A stretch of DNA of 64,000 nt, from positions 74,968-138,967 of the forward strand of contig NZ_BMNT01000012.1 in NCBI RefSeq assembly GCF_014646695.1. Reading direction: 5' to 3'. Source of the DNA: Sphaerisporangium melleum. GTDB lineage: Bacteria > Actinomycetota > Actinomycetes > Streptosporangiales > Streptosporangiaceae. Below the pieces are notes generated by a model that had not been told where the DNA came from, made no database searches, and was given only the letters and a program-made list of their open reading frames with translations. Shown piece after piece: positions 38,386 through 47,157 of this stretch (position 1 is the first letter of the stretch; each line of letters starts with the position of its first letter). The translations under genes were made by a program, and so were the position numbers.

Positions 38386-39582
38386 TCAGTAGGTAACGGG
38401 AAGGGCGGCGAGGCCGCTGGCGACGATGGAGGGAAGGTGTTCAAGCTCGGATTTCGGTACGGCTAGGGCGAGGTCGGGGTATCGGTCGAACAGCATGGGG
38501 AGGGCGATGCGTGCTTCGAGTTGTGCGAGCGCGGCGCCGAGGCAGACGTGTGGGCCGTGGCCGAAGGCGAGGTTTCGTCGCTGGGTGCGGGTGATGTCGA
38601 AGCGGCCGGCGTCGGCGCCGTGCTGGGCGGGGTCGCGTCCGGCCGCGGCGAAGCACAAGAGCACCGCCTTGCCTTTGGGGATGCGGACGCGCTGGATCTG
38701 GACCGGCCGTGTGGTGAAGCGCAGCGGCATGTTGGCGATGGGCGGGTCCCAGCGCAGGGTCTCCTGGATGACCGCGTCCCATGGGCGCCGGCCGCTGGTC
38801 ACCAGGGCGAGCTGGTCGGGGTGGGTGAGCAGGGCCCGTACCGCGTTGGTGATCAGGTTCGTGGTGGTCTCGTAGCCGGCGCCGATCATCAGGACCAGCG
38901 TCCAGATCAGCTCGGTCTCGCTGAGCCGGTCGTGTCCGTCGCGGGCGGCGATCAGGGCGCTGGTCAGATCGTCGGCCGGGTGCGCTCGTTTGGCTGCGAC
39001 GATGTCGGCCAGTGTGTCGTGCAGCCCTTGGTGGGCGGCTGCCGCCTGGGCCGGGCTGATGGTCTGGTCGAACACGGTCGAGCACAGGTTCTGTAACCGT
39101 TGGCGTTTACCGGTGGGGACCCCGAACAGTTCGCTGATCACGGTCAAGGGCAGCGGCAACGCCAAGGCGCTCTTGAGATCGATGTGACGGCCGTCCATGT
39201 CGGCCATGCGGTTCAGCAGGTCCAGGGTGATCGCGACGATGCGCGGGTGTAGTTCTTGGACGCGGCGGTTGGTGAACGCCGCCGATATCAGCGTGCGGAG
39301 CCGCCGGTGGTCAGCGCCGTCCGCGGTGAGCATGTTGTCGACCGCGACCCAGGAGATCAGCGGCCAGTCGAAGGGGATGTCTCCGCGTTGCCAGTCGCGC
39401 CAATGCCGACGGGACTTGGCGAAACACTGGTCACGCAGTACTCGTTCCACCGCGGCGTGGGTTGTCACCGCCCACGCCGCCACCTTGCCCGGAAGTTCGA
39501 CAGGGACCACGGGCCCGAGCTCGCGGAGCGTCGTGGCCTGATCGTGGACGTCGGCGTGGGGGTCGAGGACGAAGGGTTCCAT
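38386..39582 (-). CDS. Cytochrome P450, CYP154-like
   Basis: A 398-residue P450. Start ATG 39582 has GGGAAGG upstream and lies inside the 3' end of the preceding P450 gene (118-base overlap in another frame). The I-helix is GAGYETTTN, the ExxR motif is QETLRWDPPIANMPLRF, and the heme loop is FGHGPHVCLGAALAQLE. The N-terminal stretch (LDPHADVHDQATTLRELGPVVPVELPGKVAAWAVTTH) is typical of the CYP154 family. All catalytic elements are present, so it is probably an active monooxygenase; the substrate is unknown. It is the partner of the odd P450 upstream, as in the tandem P450s of actinobacterial conservons, but the conservon kinase, roadblock, DUF742 and GTPase genes are absent here. Confidence 0.88.
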   Translation of the reverse strand: MEPFVLDPHADVHDQATTLRELGPVVPVELPGKVAAWAVTTHAAVERVLRDQCFAKSRRHWRDWQRGDIPFDWPLISWVAVDNMLTADGADHRRLRTLISAAFTNRRVQELHPRIVAITLDLLNRMADMDGRHIDLKSALALPLPLTVISELFGVPTGKRQRLQNLCSTVFDQTISPAQAAAAHQGLHDTLADIVAAKRAHPADDLTSALIAARDGHDRLSETELIWTLVLMIGAGYETTTNLITNAVRALLTHPDQLALVTSGRRPWDAVIQETLRWDPPIANMPLRFTTRPVQIQRVRIPKGKAVLLCFAAAGRDPAQHGADAGRFDITRTQRRNLAFGHGPHVCLGAALAQLEARIALPMLFDRYPDLALAVPKSELEHLPSIVASGLAALPVTY

Positions 39583-40844
39583 GTGCCTTCCCGAAAGGAC
39601 TGGTGGTCGAGGGGGGTGAATTGCACGGGCAGTGCTGTGAGCGCGCGGGCGAACACCGACCTGCGCCAGCCGAGAGCCGGGGCGTGCACGGCCAGGCGCA
39701 GCTCGGGTAGCCGGTGCAATACGGTCTGGACGCCGATGCCGGCGATGCGCAGCGCCAGCTCGTCGGCGGGGCACTTGTGGGGTCCGACACCGAAGGATGT
39801 GTAGGCCCGGTTACCTCGCAGCAGGGCACCGTTGCGCTGTTCGGCCACGGACAGATTGGCTGCGGCCAGCGCCATGCCGACCGCCGACCCGGCGGGGATG
39901 ATCACGTTGCCCAGTCGCGTGTCCCGGCGGGGGTACACCCAGGGGTAGACCGCCATCGGGGTGTCCAGCCACAGCACCCGGTGGATCACCTCGGGGATGG
40001 TGAGGTGGTCGCGTAGACCGGCGACGTTGGTGCCGGCCTGCCGGTCCGTCAGGATCATGCGTAGCGTGTTGCCGATCAGATCGGCCACCGGGGTGTTGCC
40101 GGCGCCGATGATGACGACCAGGTGGTGGATGAGTTCCTCGTCGTCGAGCGCTGCATGGTGCTTGATCAGCGAGGTGGTGAGATCCCTGCCCGGGGTGCGG
40201 CGTTTGGTACCGATCAGGCGGCCCATCATGCGTTCGAGTTCGGTGTTGGCGCGGACGGCGTCGCTACCGTCCCAGATGCGGCGCAGGATCCCCACCAGGG
40301 CCCGCCCGGCTCGGTCGTCCAGGCCGAACAGCCGGTTGAACGCCAGCAGCGGCAGTTGAACGGCGTACTGCGCGATCAGATCCGCTGTGCCCTGCGCGGC
40401 GAAGGCGCCGATGAGATCGTTGGCGATGGTGGCGATGTCCGCTTCCATCGCACGCAGGTCGATCTCGGCCAGGCTGTCGGCCACCGCCCGGCGGAGCCGG
40501 GTGTGGTCGGAGCCGTCGGCGAACAGCAGGTTAGGCCGCCACATCATCATCGGCACCAGCTCGGAATGGTCCGGTATGCGGCCGGTTCGCCATTCCCGCC
40601 ACAGCCGCGAGTCGTGCGACCAGGTGTCGTCCCGGGACACCTCCAGCATCGTCTGGTGATCGACGATGATGTACCCCGGGACGCCGGGCTCGAGCCAGAC
40701 CTTGGCCACCGGCCCTTCGGTGTCGCGCAGGTGCCGGAACACCGCGGCCGGATCGGAGTGGAAGGCCTCGTCGTACAGCGGCGTACGGTCGACACCGAAG
40801 ATCGGGCACCTTCCGGCGCCGTTAGGAGATGGGGGGTGGGTCAC
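39465..40844 (-). CDS. Cytochrome P450 lacking ExxR, CYP157-like
   Basis: A 459-residue P450. The heme loop FGVGPHKCPADELALRIA is intact and the I-helix reads IIGAGNTPVADLIGN. In the K-helix, where other P450s have ExxR, this one has HRVLWLDTP: the Glu is Arg and the Arg is Trp. CYP157 enzymes are the known actinobacterial group with a defective ExxR and are usually paired with a CYP154, as here. The C-terminal 40 or so residues after QFTPLDHQSF are low-complexity and overlap the start of the next gene. It may bind substrate or heme without normal monooxygenase turnover. Start ATG 40844 is 164 bases after the upstream gene. Confidence 0.85.
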   Translation of the reverse strand: MTHPPSPNGAGRCPIFGVDRTPLYDEAFHSDPAAVFRHLRDTEGPVAKVWLEPGVPGYIIVDHQTMLEVSRDDTWSHDSRLWREWRTGRIPDHSELVPMMMWRPNLLFADGSDHTRLRRAVADSLAEIDLRAMEADIATIANDLIGAFAAQGTADLIAQYAVQLPLLAFNRLFGLDDRAGRALVGILRRIWDGSDAVRANTELERMMGRLIGTKRRTPGRDLTTSLIKHHAALDDEELIHHLVVIIGAGNTPVADLIGNTLRMILTDRQAGTNVAGLRDHLTIPEVIHRVLWLDTPMAVYPWVYPRRDTRLGNVIIPAGSAVGMALAAANLSVAEQRNGALLRGNRAYTSFGVGPHKCPADELALRIAGIGVQTVLHRLPELRLAVHAPALGWRRSVFARALTALPVQFTPLDHQSFREGTWNPSSSTPTPTSTIRPRRSASSGPWSLSNFRARWRRGR

Positions 40845-41008
40845 TGCTGCTCCGCATTACTCATTGGCTTGCTCAGGGCTTGCTCAGGGCTTGGTCCGGG
40901 TGCCGGTTCGGCGGTGTAGGGGACGGGAGATCTGTGCGGCGGCGCCGACCAGGGCACAATGCGCGGGAGGTCGAGGGCGCCGATCGGCCAGGGCGCATGG
41001 CCGGGCCG

Positions 41009-42370
41009 TCATGGGGGCAGCCGGCCCGGTTTGGACAGCCGATCCAGGTCCAGGCGGACCGACACCATCCGGTGGTCGCTCACCCGCTCGCCCGGCTCGC
41101 CGGTCCACACCCGGTAGGAACCTGGAACAAGGGCGCCGGCGAGTGACGGGCTGAGCACGATGTGGTCGATGCGGGCTCCCTGCCCGTAGTCGACCGTGCC
41201 GTGCACGGTCGGCGTCGGGTCGCGGGCCAGGCAGCCGGCGTTGACGAACCCGGCTTCGGCCAGCACCGTCAACGCGCGCCGGTCCGAGACCAGCCGACCG
41301 GCCGGGCGCAGCCCTGGAGGCAGGGTCTTGTGGAGGCGTTTGTGCGGCGGCAACGCCTCCCAGTCCGGTTCGAACTCCTGATGCCCTGGGCAGTCCGGCC
41401 ACAGGGAGTTGAAGTCGCCGCCGATGATCGCCGCCACGCCGGGGGCGGCGTACCGGGTGAGTTTCTGTGCCTCGTCCAGGCGGATGTCGCCGTTCCAGCT
41501 CGCCCACTGCACCGACCGGATCGCCACCTCGCCCTCCAGGCCGTCGACCTGGAAGCGCAGCCATCCGATCTGGTCGTGGAACACCCCGGGCAGGTCCGGG
41601 GTGTAGTGGGCGGTCGGCCGGAGGCGTGGCCAGCGAACGAACACCACCTCGTGCAGCTCGCCCCGGGTGCTGCGCGTCATGAAGCTGCGCAGCCCGAAAC
41701 CGCTCAGCAGGCGCTCGGCGTGGAAGCGCAACCTCTGGCCGCGGAAGCCGTACTCCTTGCCTTCCTGCAGCAGCAGAACGTCGACCTCGGGCACCTGAGC
41801 GACCAGCTCGGGCAGCAGGTCCAACCTGTAGTGCTGCCCGTGGTGGCCGTCCCAGCCGCCGGTCTCCAGGTTGACCGTGGCGACGGTCAACTCGGTGGCG
41901 CCCACGTCGTCTGCCCGCCCGTCGACCAGGTCCAGCAACTCGGCCAGCTCACCGATCTGCAGCGCCCCCGCCGGCACGTCACCGGCACCCAACGCGCCGG
42001 ACCGGAACAGCACCGCGCGCATACCGGCGGCGAGCGGGCCGATGACGTCATGGTCGAGGTTGTTGCCCACGAACAGCACCTGACCGGGGTCGCAACCGGC
42101 GTGGAGCAGCACCTGCTGATAGAACCGCGGATCAGGCTTGGCGACGCCCACGGCGTAGGACTGCACCACCGCCGCGAACAGGCCTGCGACACCGGCCGAG
42201 CGCAGCGCGGGCATCCGGTCCCGCTCAGCGGCGACGTTGGTGGCGAGCACCAGCCGGACCCCTCGCCGGCCCAGCTCGTGCAGAACATTGACCGCTGCAG
42301 GCGTCACCTCGCCGCCTGTGGCGATGGTGCCGCCGAAATCGACGGCGACGCACTCGACGGGTCTTGTCAT
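41009..42370 (-). CDS. Fusion of HAD-like domain and endonuclease/exonuclease/phosphatase domain
   Basis: A 453-residue two-domain protein. Residues 1-155 are HAD-like: VAVDFGGTIA at the N-terminus, LATNVAAERDR, and VAKPDPRFYQQVL...VLFVGNNLDHDVIGP. The nucleophile Asp is kept but the second Asp of DxD is Gly (DFGGT), so phosphatase activity may be altered. Residues about 165-450 are an EEP-type domain: TVATVNLETGG, LLLQEGKE, GGDFNSLWP, RIDHIVLSPS and SDHRMVSVRL supply the metal and catalytic residues. EEP enzymes cut DNA, RNA, phospholipids or nucleotide tails; the substrate here is unknown. It lies 31 bases after the helicase gene and probably shares its transcript. Confidence 0.8.
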   Translation of the reverse strand: MTRPVECVAVDFGGTIATGGEVTPAAVNVLHELGRRGVRLVLATNVAAERDRMPALRSAGVAGLFAAVVQSYAVGVAKPDPRFYQQVLLHAGCDPGQVLFVGNNLDHDVIGPLAAGMRAVLFRSGALGAGDVPAGALQIGELAELLDLVDGRADDVGATELTVATVNLETGGWDGHHGQHYRLDLLPELVAQVPEVDVLLLQEGKEYGFRGQRLRFHAERLLSGFGLRSFMTRSTRGELHEVVFVRWPRLRPTAHYTPDLPGVFHDQIGWLRFQVDGLEGEVAIRSVQWASWNGDIRLDEAQKLTRYAAPGVAAIIGGDFNSLWPDCPGHQEFEPDWEALPPHKRLHKTLPPGLRPAGRLVSDRRALTVLAEAGFVNAGCLARDPTPTVHGTVDYGQGARIDHIVLSPSLAGALVPGSYRVWTGEPGERVSDHRMVSVRLDLDRLSKPGRLPP

Positions 42371-42401
42371 TGTCTGACCTCGCTGTAGTTGACATGGTCG
42401 T

Positions 42402-44780
42402 TCACCTGCGTCGCGCCGCCCACTGAGGATCGATCTCGTTCAGCGCCCGACGCTGTTCGATCGGCAGGGTGTCCACCCGTCTGCGACGCTGGTACAGCCA
42501 CGAGCCGAGGTGAAAGCCGTCATCGGTGACGAAGGCCACCGGAACGGTGAGATTTCCGTGCTCGGCGGCGTAGGCCCTGGCCACGGCCAGGCCGCGCCGA
42601 AACCCGTCATCGAGAATGGACCACACCATGCCGATCTGGCAGAGCCGGTCGTGGCGCTCGGCGGACAGCCGCTTGGCGCGGTGCTCGATACGCTGCCGTT
42701 TGAGCCAGGCTCCGAGGTCTCGTCCGCTTGGCGGGCGGTAGTCGTCCGGCGGGCGTAGATGGCCGTGCTGGGTGAAGTAATCCCGCGCATCGCAGTAATG
42801 CGCCTCCCATTCGGCCACGATGGCGTGGTCGCCGTCATGCCAGGTGGGATCGATGGCATCCAGCGCCGCCTTCAGTTCCGGTGCCAGAGTGCCGGCGCGG
42901 TAATGCGTTCGCTGTTTGATCAGCCAGCGCCCCAAGCGGACACCATTTTCGATATAGCCGGTCGGGATCCCATGCAGGCTGTTGCCGTTGGCGGACGCGA
43001 AGGCCCGCGCGGCGGCCAGAGCCTGGTCCCATACGTGCTGGGTCCTGTTCCACACCATGCCGATCTCCTCGAGCAGAGCGATCCGCTCGGCGGGCAGAGT
43101 GGCGCGATGCCGGGACTGGGAGCGCACCCACTGGCCCAGACGCAGGCCCGACTCAGTGACGTAGGTGGCCGGCACGTTAACGTCCTGCCCGCTGTCATGG
43201 AGTTGTTTGGCTGCACCGTAGGCCTCCCACCAGCTTGAGGAGGCCGCGGTCACCGCACGCAGGGTGATCGCGCGTGCGAACCCGGCGGGCACCGGGATAC
43301 CGGTCAGGGACAGCCACGCGGGCATGGCAGTGTCGGATGCGCGGGCGTCGTGGCCGGCGGGCGGCGTGTCGGCTTCGCGCCGGGTGGTGTGAGCTGTGCC
43401 CACGCTCAGCCGCCTGGCGTCGAGGTTGGCGGCCAGACGTTCATCGTGGGCGCGCATCGCGCGCAGCACCTGCCACACCTTGGCGAATTCGGAGCCTTCC
43501 ACGACGGTCTCGGGGTCGTCGCCGGGTTCCATGAAGACCGGGACGATGATCCGCGCGACCTTGCCGGGACGGTCGGCGCGCAGCGCCCGCCCCACCGACT
43601 GGACGATGTCCACGACAGAGCTGCGCGGGTCGACGATCACCACCGAGTCGACCGCCGGCGCATCGACGCCTTCGGTCAGCACCCGCGCGTTGCACACGAT
43701 GCGCAACTCGCCTGGATCAGCGGCCGAGTCACGCAGCCGTTGCAGGGTGGCCTTGCGGACCTGGAGGTCCTGATCGCCGTGGATGAAGGACGCGCTGACC
43801 GCGGCCGGCCGCTGATCGGGCGGCATGACGCTCCACGCCTGCCCGATGGTCTGCGCCCATCCGCGCGCGTCGGCGACCCGGTTGTGGAAGGTGATCGCCC
43901 TGCGCACGCCGTACTCGGCGGCAGCGCGCAGCACGGTGATCTGCGTGGCCAGAACCCGGGGGCTGACCGCGGCCCGGTCCAGCTTCACACGGGCGTCCGG
44001 GTCGTCGGTGAGAGCCTTGACCGCGCCGTCGGTCACCGCGGCCGCCACGATCTCGTAGCCGGCGACCAGGCCACGCCGATAGCCCTCTCCGAAGGACAGC
44101 CGGTAGGCGACCGGCCCGAAGACCTTCTCGTCATCCATGGACACGGCGGTGGCTTCGCCGCCGTCCTCGTAGATGCGCCGGGTCGCGGTCATGTACAAGC
44201 GGCGCGCCGCCGGGAAGGCCACGTCGTCGTGGATCCGTGTCCAGGGAGAACCCGGCCGGCCTGCGGTGCGGTGCGCCTCGTCGGCGATCAGCAGATCCCA
44301 CGCCGGCATGCCGTGATCGGCGTGCGCGGCGGCGATCACCGGCAGGCTGTGATAGGTCGTCAGCACCGTCACCCGCCCGCCGACCGCCGTCCACGCCGCC
44401 ACCTCCGCCGGCCGGGTGGTGACCCGCGGATACGACGACAACCCCTCGCCGCGGGGCAGGTAGCGGATCTCGGAGTTGGAGCACACGCCGACCACCTGGC
44501 CCAGACCGGTCGTGCCGTACGCGCGGAACGTGCCGACCATCTGCGCGACCAACTCCAGGTTCGGCACCGCGATCAGCACCCGCCCGAACGGAGTCAGGCG
44601 ATCGACCGCCTTGGCGGCGACGGCGGATTTGCCCGTCCCGCACGCCATCTCCAGGATCGCCCGCCCACCCCCGCCCAACGCTCGTGCCAGCGCGGTGGTC
44701 GCCTCGCCCTGATGCGCCCACCGGTCCGGGCCTGGGTCGTCGCCGGTGACACTGATGCCGGGCCGCAGCTCATCAGCCAT
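42402..44780 (-). CDS. DEAD/DEAH-box helicase with four helicase-associated repeats
   Basis: A 792-residue protein. The start is placed at ATG 44780 (MADELRPGIS); sequence before it is low-complexity and holds a hairpin. The SF2 core has a Walker A-like MACGTGKSAVAAKA, LLIADEAHRT, YMTATRRIY and motif VI DIVQSVGRALRADRPGK. The C-terminal 290 residues carry four copies of the Trp-rich helicase-associated (HA) unit, each with a pattern like GxxLGxWLxxQRxxxRxxxLxxER and ending IGMVW or IDPxW. HA-domain helicases are common in actinobacteria and on plasmids; their function is not defined, and the HA repeats probably bind nucleic acid. It is followed closely by the HAD-EEP gene. Confidence 0.88.
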   Translation of the reverse strand: MADELRPGISVTGDDPGPDRWAHQGEATTALARALGGGGRAILEMACGTGKSAVAAKAVDRLTPFGRVLIAVPNLELVAQMVGTFRAYGTTGLGQVVGVCSNSEIRYLPRGEGLSSYPRVTTRPAEVAAWTAVGGRVTVLTTYHSLPVIAAAHADHGMPAWDLLIADEAHRTAGRPGSPWTRIHDDVAFPAARRLYMTATRRIYEDGGEATAVSMDDEKVFGPVAYRLSFGEGYRRGLVAGYEIVAAAVTDGAVKALTDDPDARVKLDRAAVSPRVLATQITVLRAAAEYGVRRAITFHNRVADARGWAQTIGQAWSVMPPDQRPAAVSASFIHGDQDLQVRKATLQRLRDSAADPGELRIVCNARVLTEGVDAPAVDSVVIVDPRSSVVDIVQSVGRALRADRPGKVARIIVPVFMEPGDDPETVVEGSEFAKVWQVLRAMRAHDERLAANLDARRLSVGTAHTTRREADTPPAGHDARASDTAMPAWLSLTGIPVPAGFARAITLRAVTAASSSWWEAYGAAKQLHDSGQDVNVPATYVTESGLRLGQWVRSQSRHRATLPAERIALLEEIGMVWNRTQHVWDQALAAARAFASANGNSLHGIPTGYIENGVRLGRWLIKQRTHYRAGTLAPELKAALDAIDPTWHDGDHAIVAEWEAHYCDARDYFTQHGHLRPPDDYRPPSGRDLGAWLKRQRIEHRAKRLSAERHDRLCQIGMVWSILDDGFRRGLAVARAYAAEHGNLTVPVAFVTDDGFHLGSWLYQRRRRVDTLPIEQRRALNEIDPQWAARRR

Positions 44781-44837
44781 GCGAGTAGCACTCCATTTGA
44801 AGGCGCGAACAGTGACAAGGGAGAAGGGAGGAGTGGC

Positions 44838-44868
44838 GCGGGGAGAGAGGGGGCGGCTCTCTCCCCGC
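44838..44868 (-). promoter_or_regulatory. Perfect 12-bp hairpin upstream of the helicase gene
   Basis: GCGGGGAGAGAG (44838-44849) pairs perfectly with CTCTCTCCCCGC (44857-44868), loop of 7. It is 58 bases upstream of the helicase start, so it lies in the leader or promoter region. It could also be a second terminator for the methyltransferase operon upstream. Confidence 0.5.
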
Positions 44869-44924
44869 ACCTGTGTCCCGGCCGGGCTCCAGCCATCGGC
44901 GGTGGCGAGCCACACAGCCGGGCT

Positions 44925-44963
44925 CACGCGCCCCGCGCCTCCCCACAGAGCGCGGGGCGCGTG
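44925..44963 (-). terminator. Perfect 14-bp hairpin after the O-methyltransferase gene
   Basis: CACGCGCCCCGCGC (44925-44938) pairs with GCGCGGGGCGCGTG (44950-44963). It begins one base after the methyltransferase stop codon. The position and stem strength fit a terminator without T-run. Confidence 0.7.
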
Positions 44964-44964
44964 T

Positions 44965-46056
44965 TCAGCGCGGTTCCTCGGAACCGTCCGGCGCGCATAT
45001 GATCAGGGACAGCCCTCCGGGCAGGGGGAATATCCGCTCCGCGATGCGCAGGCCCGCGCTCTCCAGCAGCGACACGTGCGCCTCCAGGCGCCGCTCCCCG
45101 GCGCCGAAGAGGCTCAGCATCCGCAGACCGAGGTCCCTGCTGGGGTGCGGTTCGGGGGTTGGGGGGACCACCATGTCCACCAGCCACAACCGGCTTCCCG
45201 GTGCCATGCGGCCGCGGATCGTGGTGAGCAGCTCGCGCGCCTGCTGTTCGGGCAGGTTGTGCACGATGCTCGCCGCGACGTAGTCACCGACACCCTCGGG
45301 AATGTGCACGGGGTTGAAGATGTCCCCGGCGCGCACCTCCCAGCGGCCTTCGATGCCCTGCTCGCCGGCGAGGTGCTCCTGAGCGCGCTTGGCCACCTCT
45401 TCACGCTCGATCAGGTATCCCCGTGCCTGGGGGTGCGCGCGGAGGGTGTGGGCCAGCAGGACGCCGATGCCGCCGCCCAGGTCCACGATCTCGTCCCCGA
45501 ACTCGCGGCCGGCGACGATCGGGGCGATACGGGCCGTCCGCACGGCCATGACCTGGTCGAACAGCTCCCGGGCCCGGGGGTGCCGTTGCAGGTAGCCGTA
45601 CATGCCACCGGCCGCGTCAACGACGGCGGGCCTGCCCTCGTGCACGGTGTGCACCAGGTCGTCCATCGCTCTGGCGACCAGGGGGTAAGCGTTCCACTCC
45701 ACAGCGGGAAGCATCGTGGTGGGGTGGTCCGGCAGCAGGTACTCACCCACCGGGCCGAGCCGGTACAGCCCGGCCTCCTCCTCGCGTGACTGGTACCGCA
45801 CGTACCCGAATGGCTCCAACGCCATCAGCACGGGCTCCAGACCGGCCGGGTGCGCGTTGGCATGCTCGGCGAGCTCGCGCACCGTGAGCGCGCCATGGGC
45901 GCGCAGCAGTTGCGCGCAGTCGTAGGCCACGAACGCCCGCAGAGCCTCCAGGCGCCAGGCTCCGGCGATCATCTCCTGGATGACATCAGCAGGAGACGTC
46001 AGTTGGGCCTGTTCCAGGGACGGGACCGGCTCGCCGCGGCGAGGGAGGTCGCTCAT
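44965..46056 (-). CDS. SAM-dependent O-methyltransferase (plant-type/AcmB-like family)
   Basis: A 363-residue enzyme. Start ATG 46056 overlaps the stop of the lipoprotein gene (ATGA). The N-terminal winged-helix dimerisation domain is visible (LRAHGALTVRELAEHANAHPAGLEPVLMAL). The SAM site is EIVDLGGGIGVLL, followed by ERWEVRAGDIF-like GRWEVRAGDIFNPVHIPEG and the catalytic-region ASIVHNLPEQQARELL. This family methylates hydroxyl groups on small aromatic or polyketide-like metabolites. No obvious biosynthetic core enzyme is adjacent; the P450 pair is 4 kb away. Pairing it with a substrate-binding lipoprotein is unusual. Substrate unknown. Confidence 0.88.
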   Translation of the reverse strand: MSDLPRRGEPVPSLEQAQLTSPADVIQEMIAGAWRLEALRAFVAYDCAQLLRAHGALTVRELAEHANAHPAGLEPVLMALEPFGYVRYQSREEEAGLYRLGPVGEYLLPDHPTTMLPAVEWNAYPLVARAMDDLVHTVHEGRPAVVDAAGGMYGYLQRHPRARELFDQVMAVRTARIAPIVAGREFGDEIVDLGGGIGVLLAHTLRAHPQARGYLIEREEVAKRAQEHLAGEQGIEGRWEVRAGDIFNPVHIPEGVGDYVAASIVHNLPEQQARELLTTIRGRMAPGSRLWLVDMVVPPTPEPHPSRDLGLRMLSLFGAGERRLEAHVSLLESAGLRIAERIFPLPGGLSLIICAPDGSEEPR

Positions 46057-47039
46057 GACGCCCCTCCTGCCGTTGGCTGGGCGGCCAGTATCGCCTTGAC
46101 ATCGAGCGGCTTGTCCAGGTAGCCGTGCTCGGCCATGACGTCGGCGACGCGCTGAGCACGCGTCACCGACAGGTTCACCGGGAAGTTCCCCATCGTGATG
46201 TGCTCCGCGACCGTCGACGGGATCTTCGTGAAGGTCGGGAGAATGTCCACGACGGCCTTGTGGGACCAGGATGCGTCGTTCTGCGCGCGAGCCATCGCCC
46301 GCTGGAACGCCGCGGTGGTGTTGGGGTACTGCTTGGCGAACCGGACGGTCGTGGTCCACGCGGCGATGGGAAAGTTCCCCATCGATCCGCTCATCAGATC
46401 CCAGACCTCCCGGCCCCCGAAGTCCTTCTGAAACTGCGAGATGAACGGCTCGATGAGCACGGCCGCGTCAACCCGTTCGTTCATGAGCTGGGACAACATG
46501 TCCGGAAACGGCATGGAGACGAACTGCACGTCCTGCTCCGACATGCCGGCGGTCTCCAGGGCGTTGTCGACCGCCAAGGTGACGATGCTGCGGACCGACG
46601 CGACCGCGATGCGCTTACCCCGCAGATCGGTGAGGCCCTTGATAGGGGACTTGGGCGGGACCATCAGCAGGAACGTGCCCGGCGCAGCCTCATAGGCGTC
46701 CTCCACAAGGAGGAACGGCCCCGCGCCCTGCGACTGGGCCGCGTAGGTGCTGACGTAATTGCCGAGAGTGAAGTCCAGGCCGCCGCCCTGCAGAGGAACC
46801 AAAGCGGCGGTTCCGCTCTGGATCTCCCTGATCTTGACGGTCAGCCCCTGCTGGGCGAAGTACCCGCGTTGCACGGCCATGTGCAGTGGCGCGCTGTCGG
46901 GGTTCGGCATGGCGCCGACCACGATCGTGGCCTTCTCCACGCCAGGGGCCGCCGGGGTCGGTGTGCCGCGACCGCAGGAAGCGGCCGCCACCACGGCAAC
47001 GACTAAAAGTGACAGGGCTGTTGCCCTATGTAGTTTCAT
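46053..47039 (-). CDS. SsuA/NMT1-type ABC transporter substrate-binding lipoprotein
   Basis: A 328-residue secreted lipoprotein. Residues 1-22 are a lipoprotein signal with the Cys at 22 (VVAAASC). The mature part begins IVVGAMPNPDSAPLHMAVQRGYFAQQGLTVKIREIQSGTAALVPLQ (the N-terminal lobe, read in pieces), and later LRGKRIAVASVRS and INERVDAAVLIEPF-like NERVDAAVLIEPF. This is the SsuA/ThiY/NMT1 fold, which binds sulfonates, pyrimidine-like or aromatic nitrogen compounds. No permease or ATPase gene is next to it, so it must share a transporter encoded elsewhere or act as a receptor. The ribosome site is weak (GAGGACTGCCTC before ATG 47039). Confidence 0.88.
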   Translation of the reverse strand: MKLHRATALSLLVVAVVAAASCGRGTPTPAAPGVEKATIVVGAMPNPDSAPLHMAVQRGYFAQQGLTVKIREIQSGTAALVPLQGGGLDFTLGNYVSTYAAQSQGAGPFLLVEDAYEAAPGTFLLMVPPKSPIKGLTDLRGKRIAVASVRSIVTLAVDNALETAGMSEQDVQFVSMPFPDMLSQLMNERVDAAVLIEPFISQFQKDFGGREVWDLMSGSMGNFPIAAWTTTVRFAKQYPNTTAAFQRAMARAQNDASWSHKAVVDILPTFTKIPSTVAEHITMGNFPVNLSVTRAQRVADVMAEHGYLDKPLDVKAILAAQPTAGGAS

Positions 47040-47157
47040 GAGGCAGTCCTCATCCGATGCGAATCTCCCGGGAACACCCGGAGGAATGGAACCTGGCCGA
47101 CCCCGCATCGACTCATTGACGGACGGGGGTACGCGGCCGGCCAGGGGTCGAAAGGGC

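Noticed and set aside
38386..40844. Complete conservon (kinase, roadblock, DUF742, GTPase, P450)
   Set aside because: Only the P450 pair is present; none of the signalling genes lies on either side.
43350..45002. Plus-strand open frame of 550 codons opposite the HA helicase
   Set aside because: Low-complexity antisense shadow of the helicase gene.
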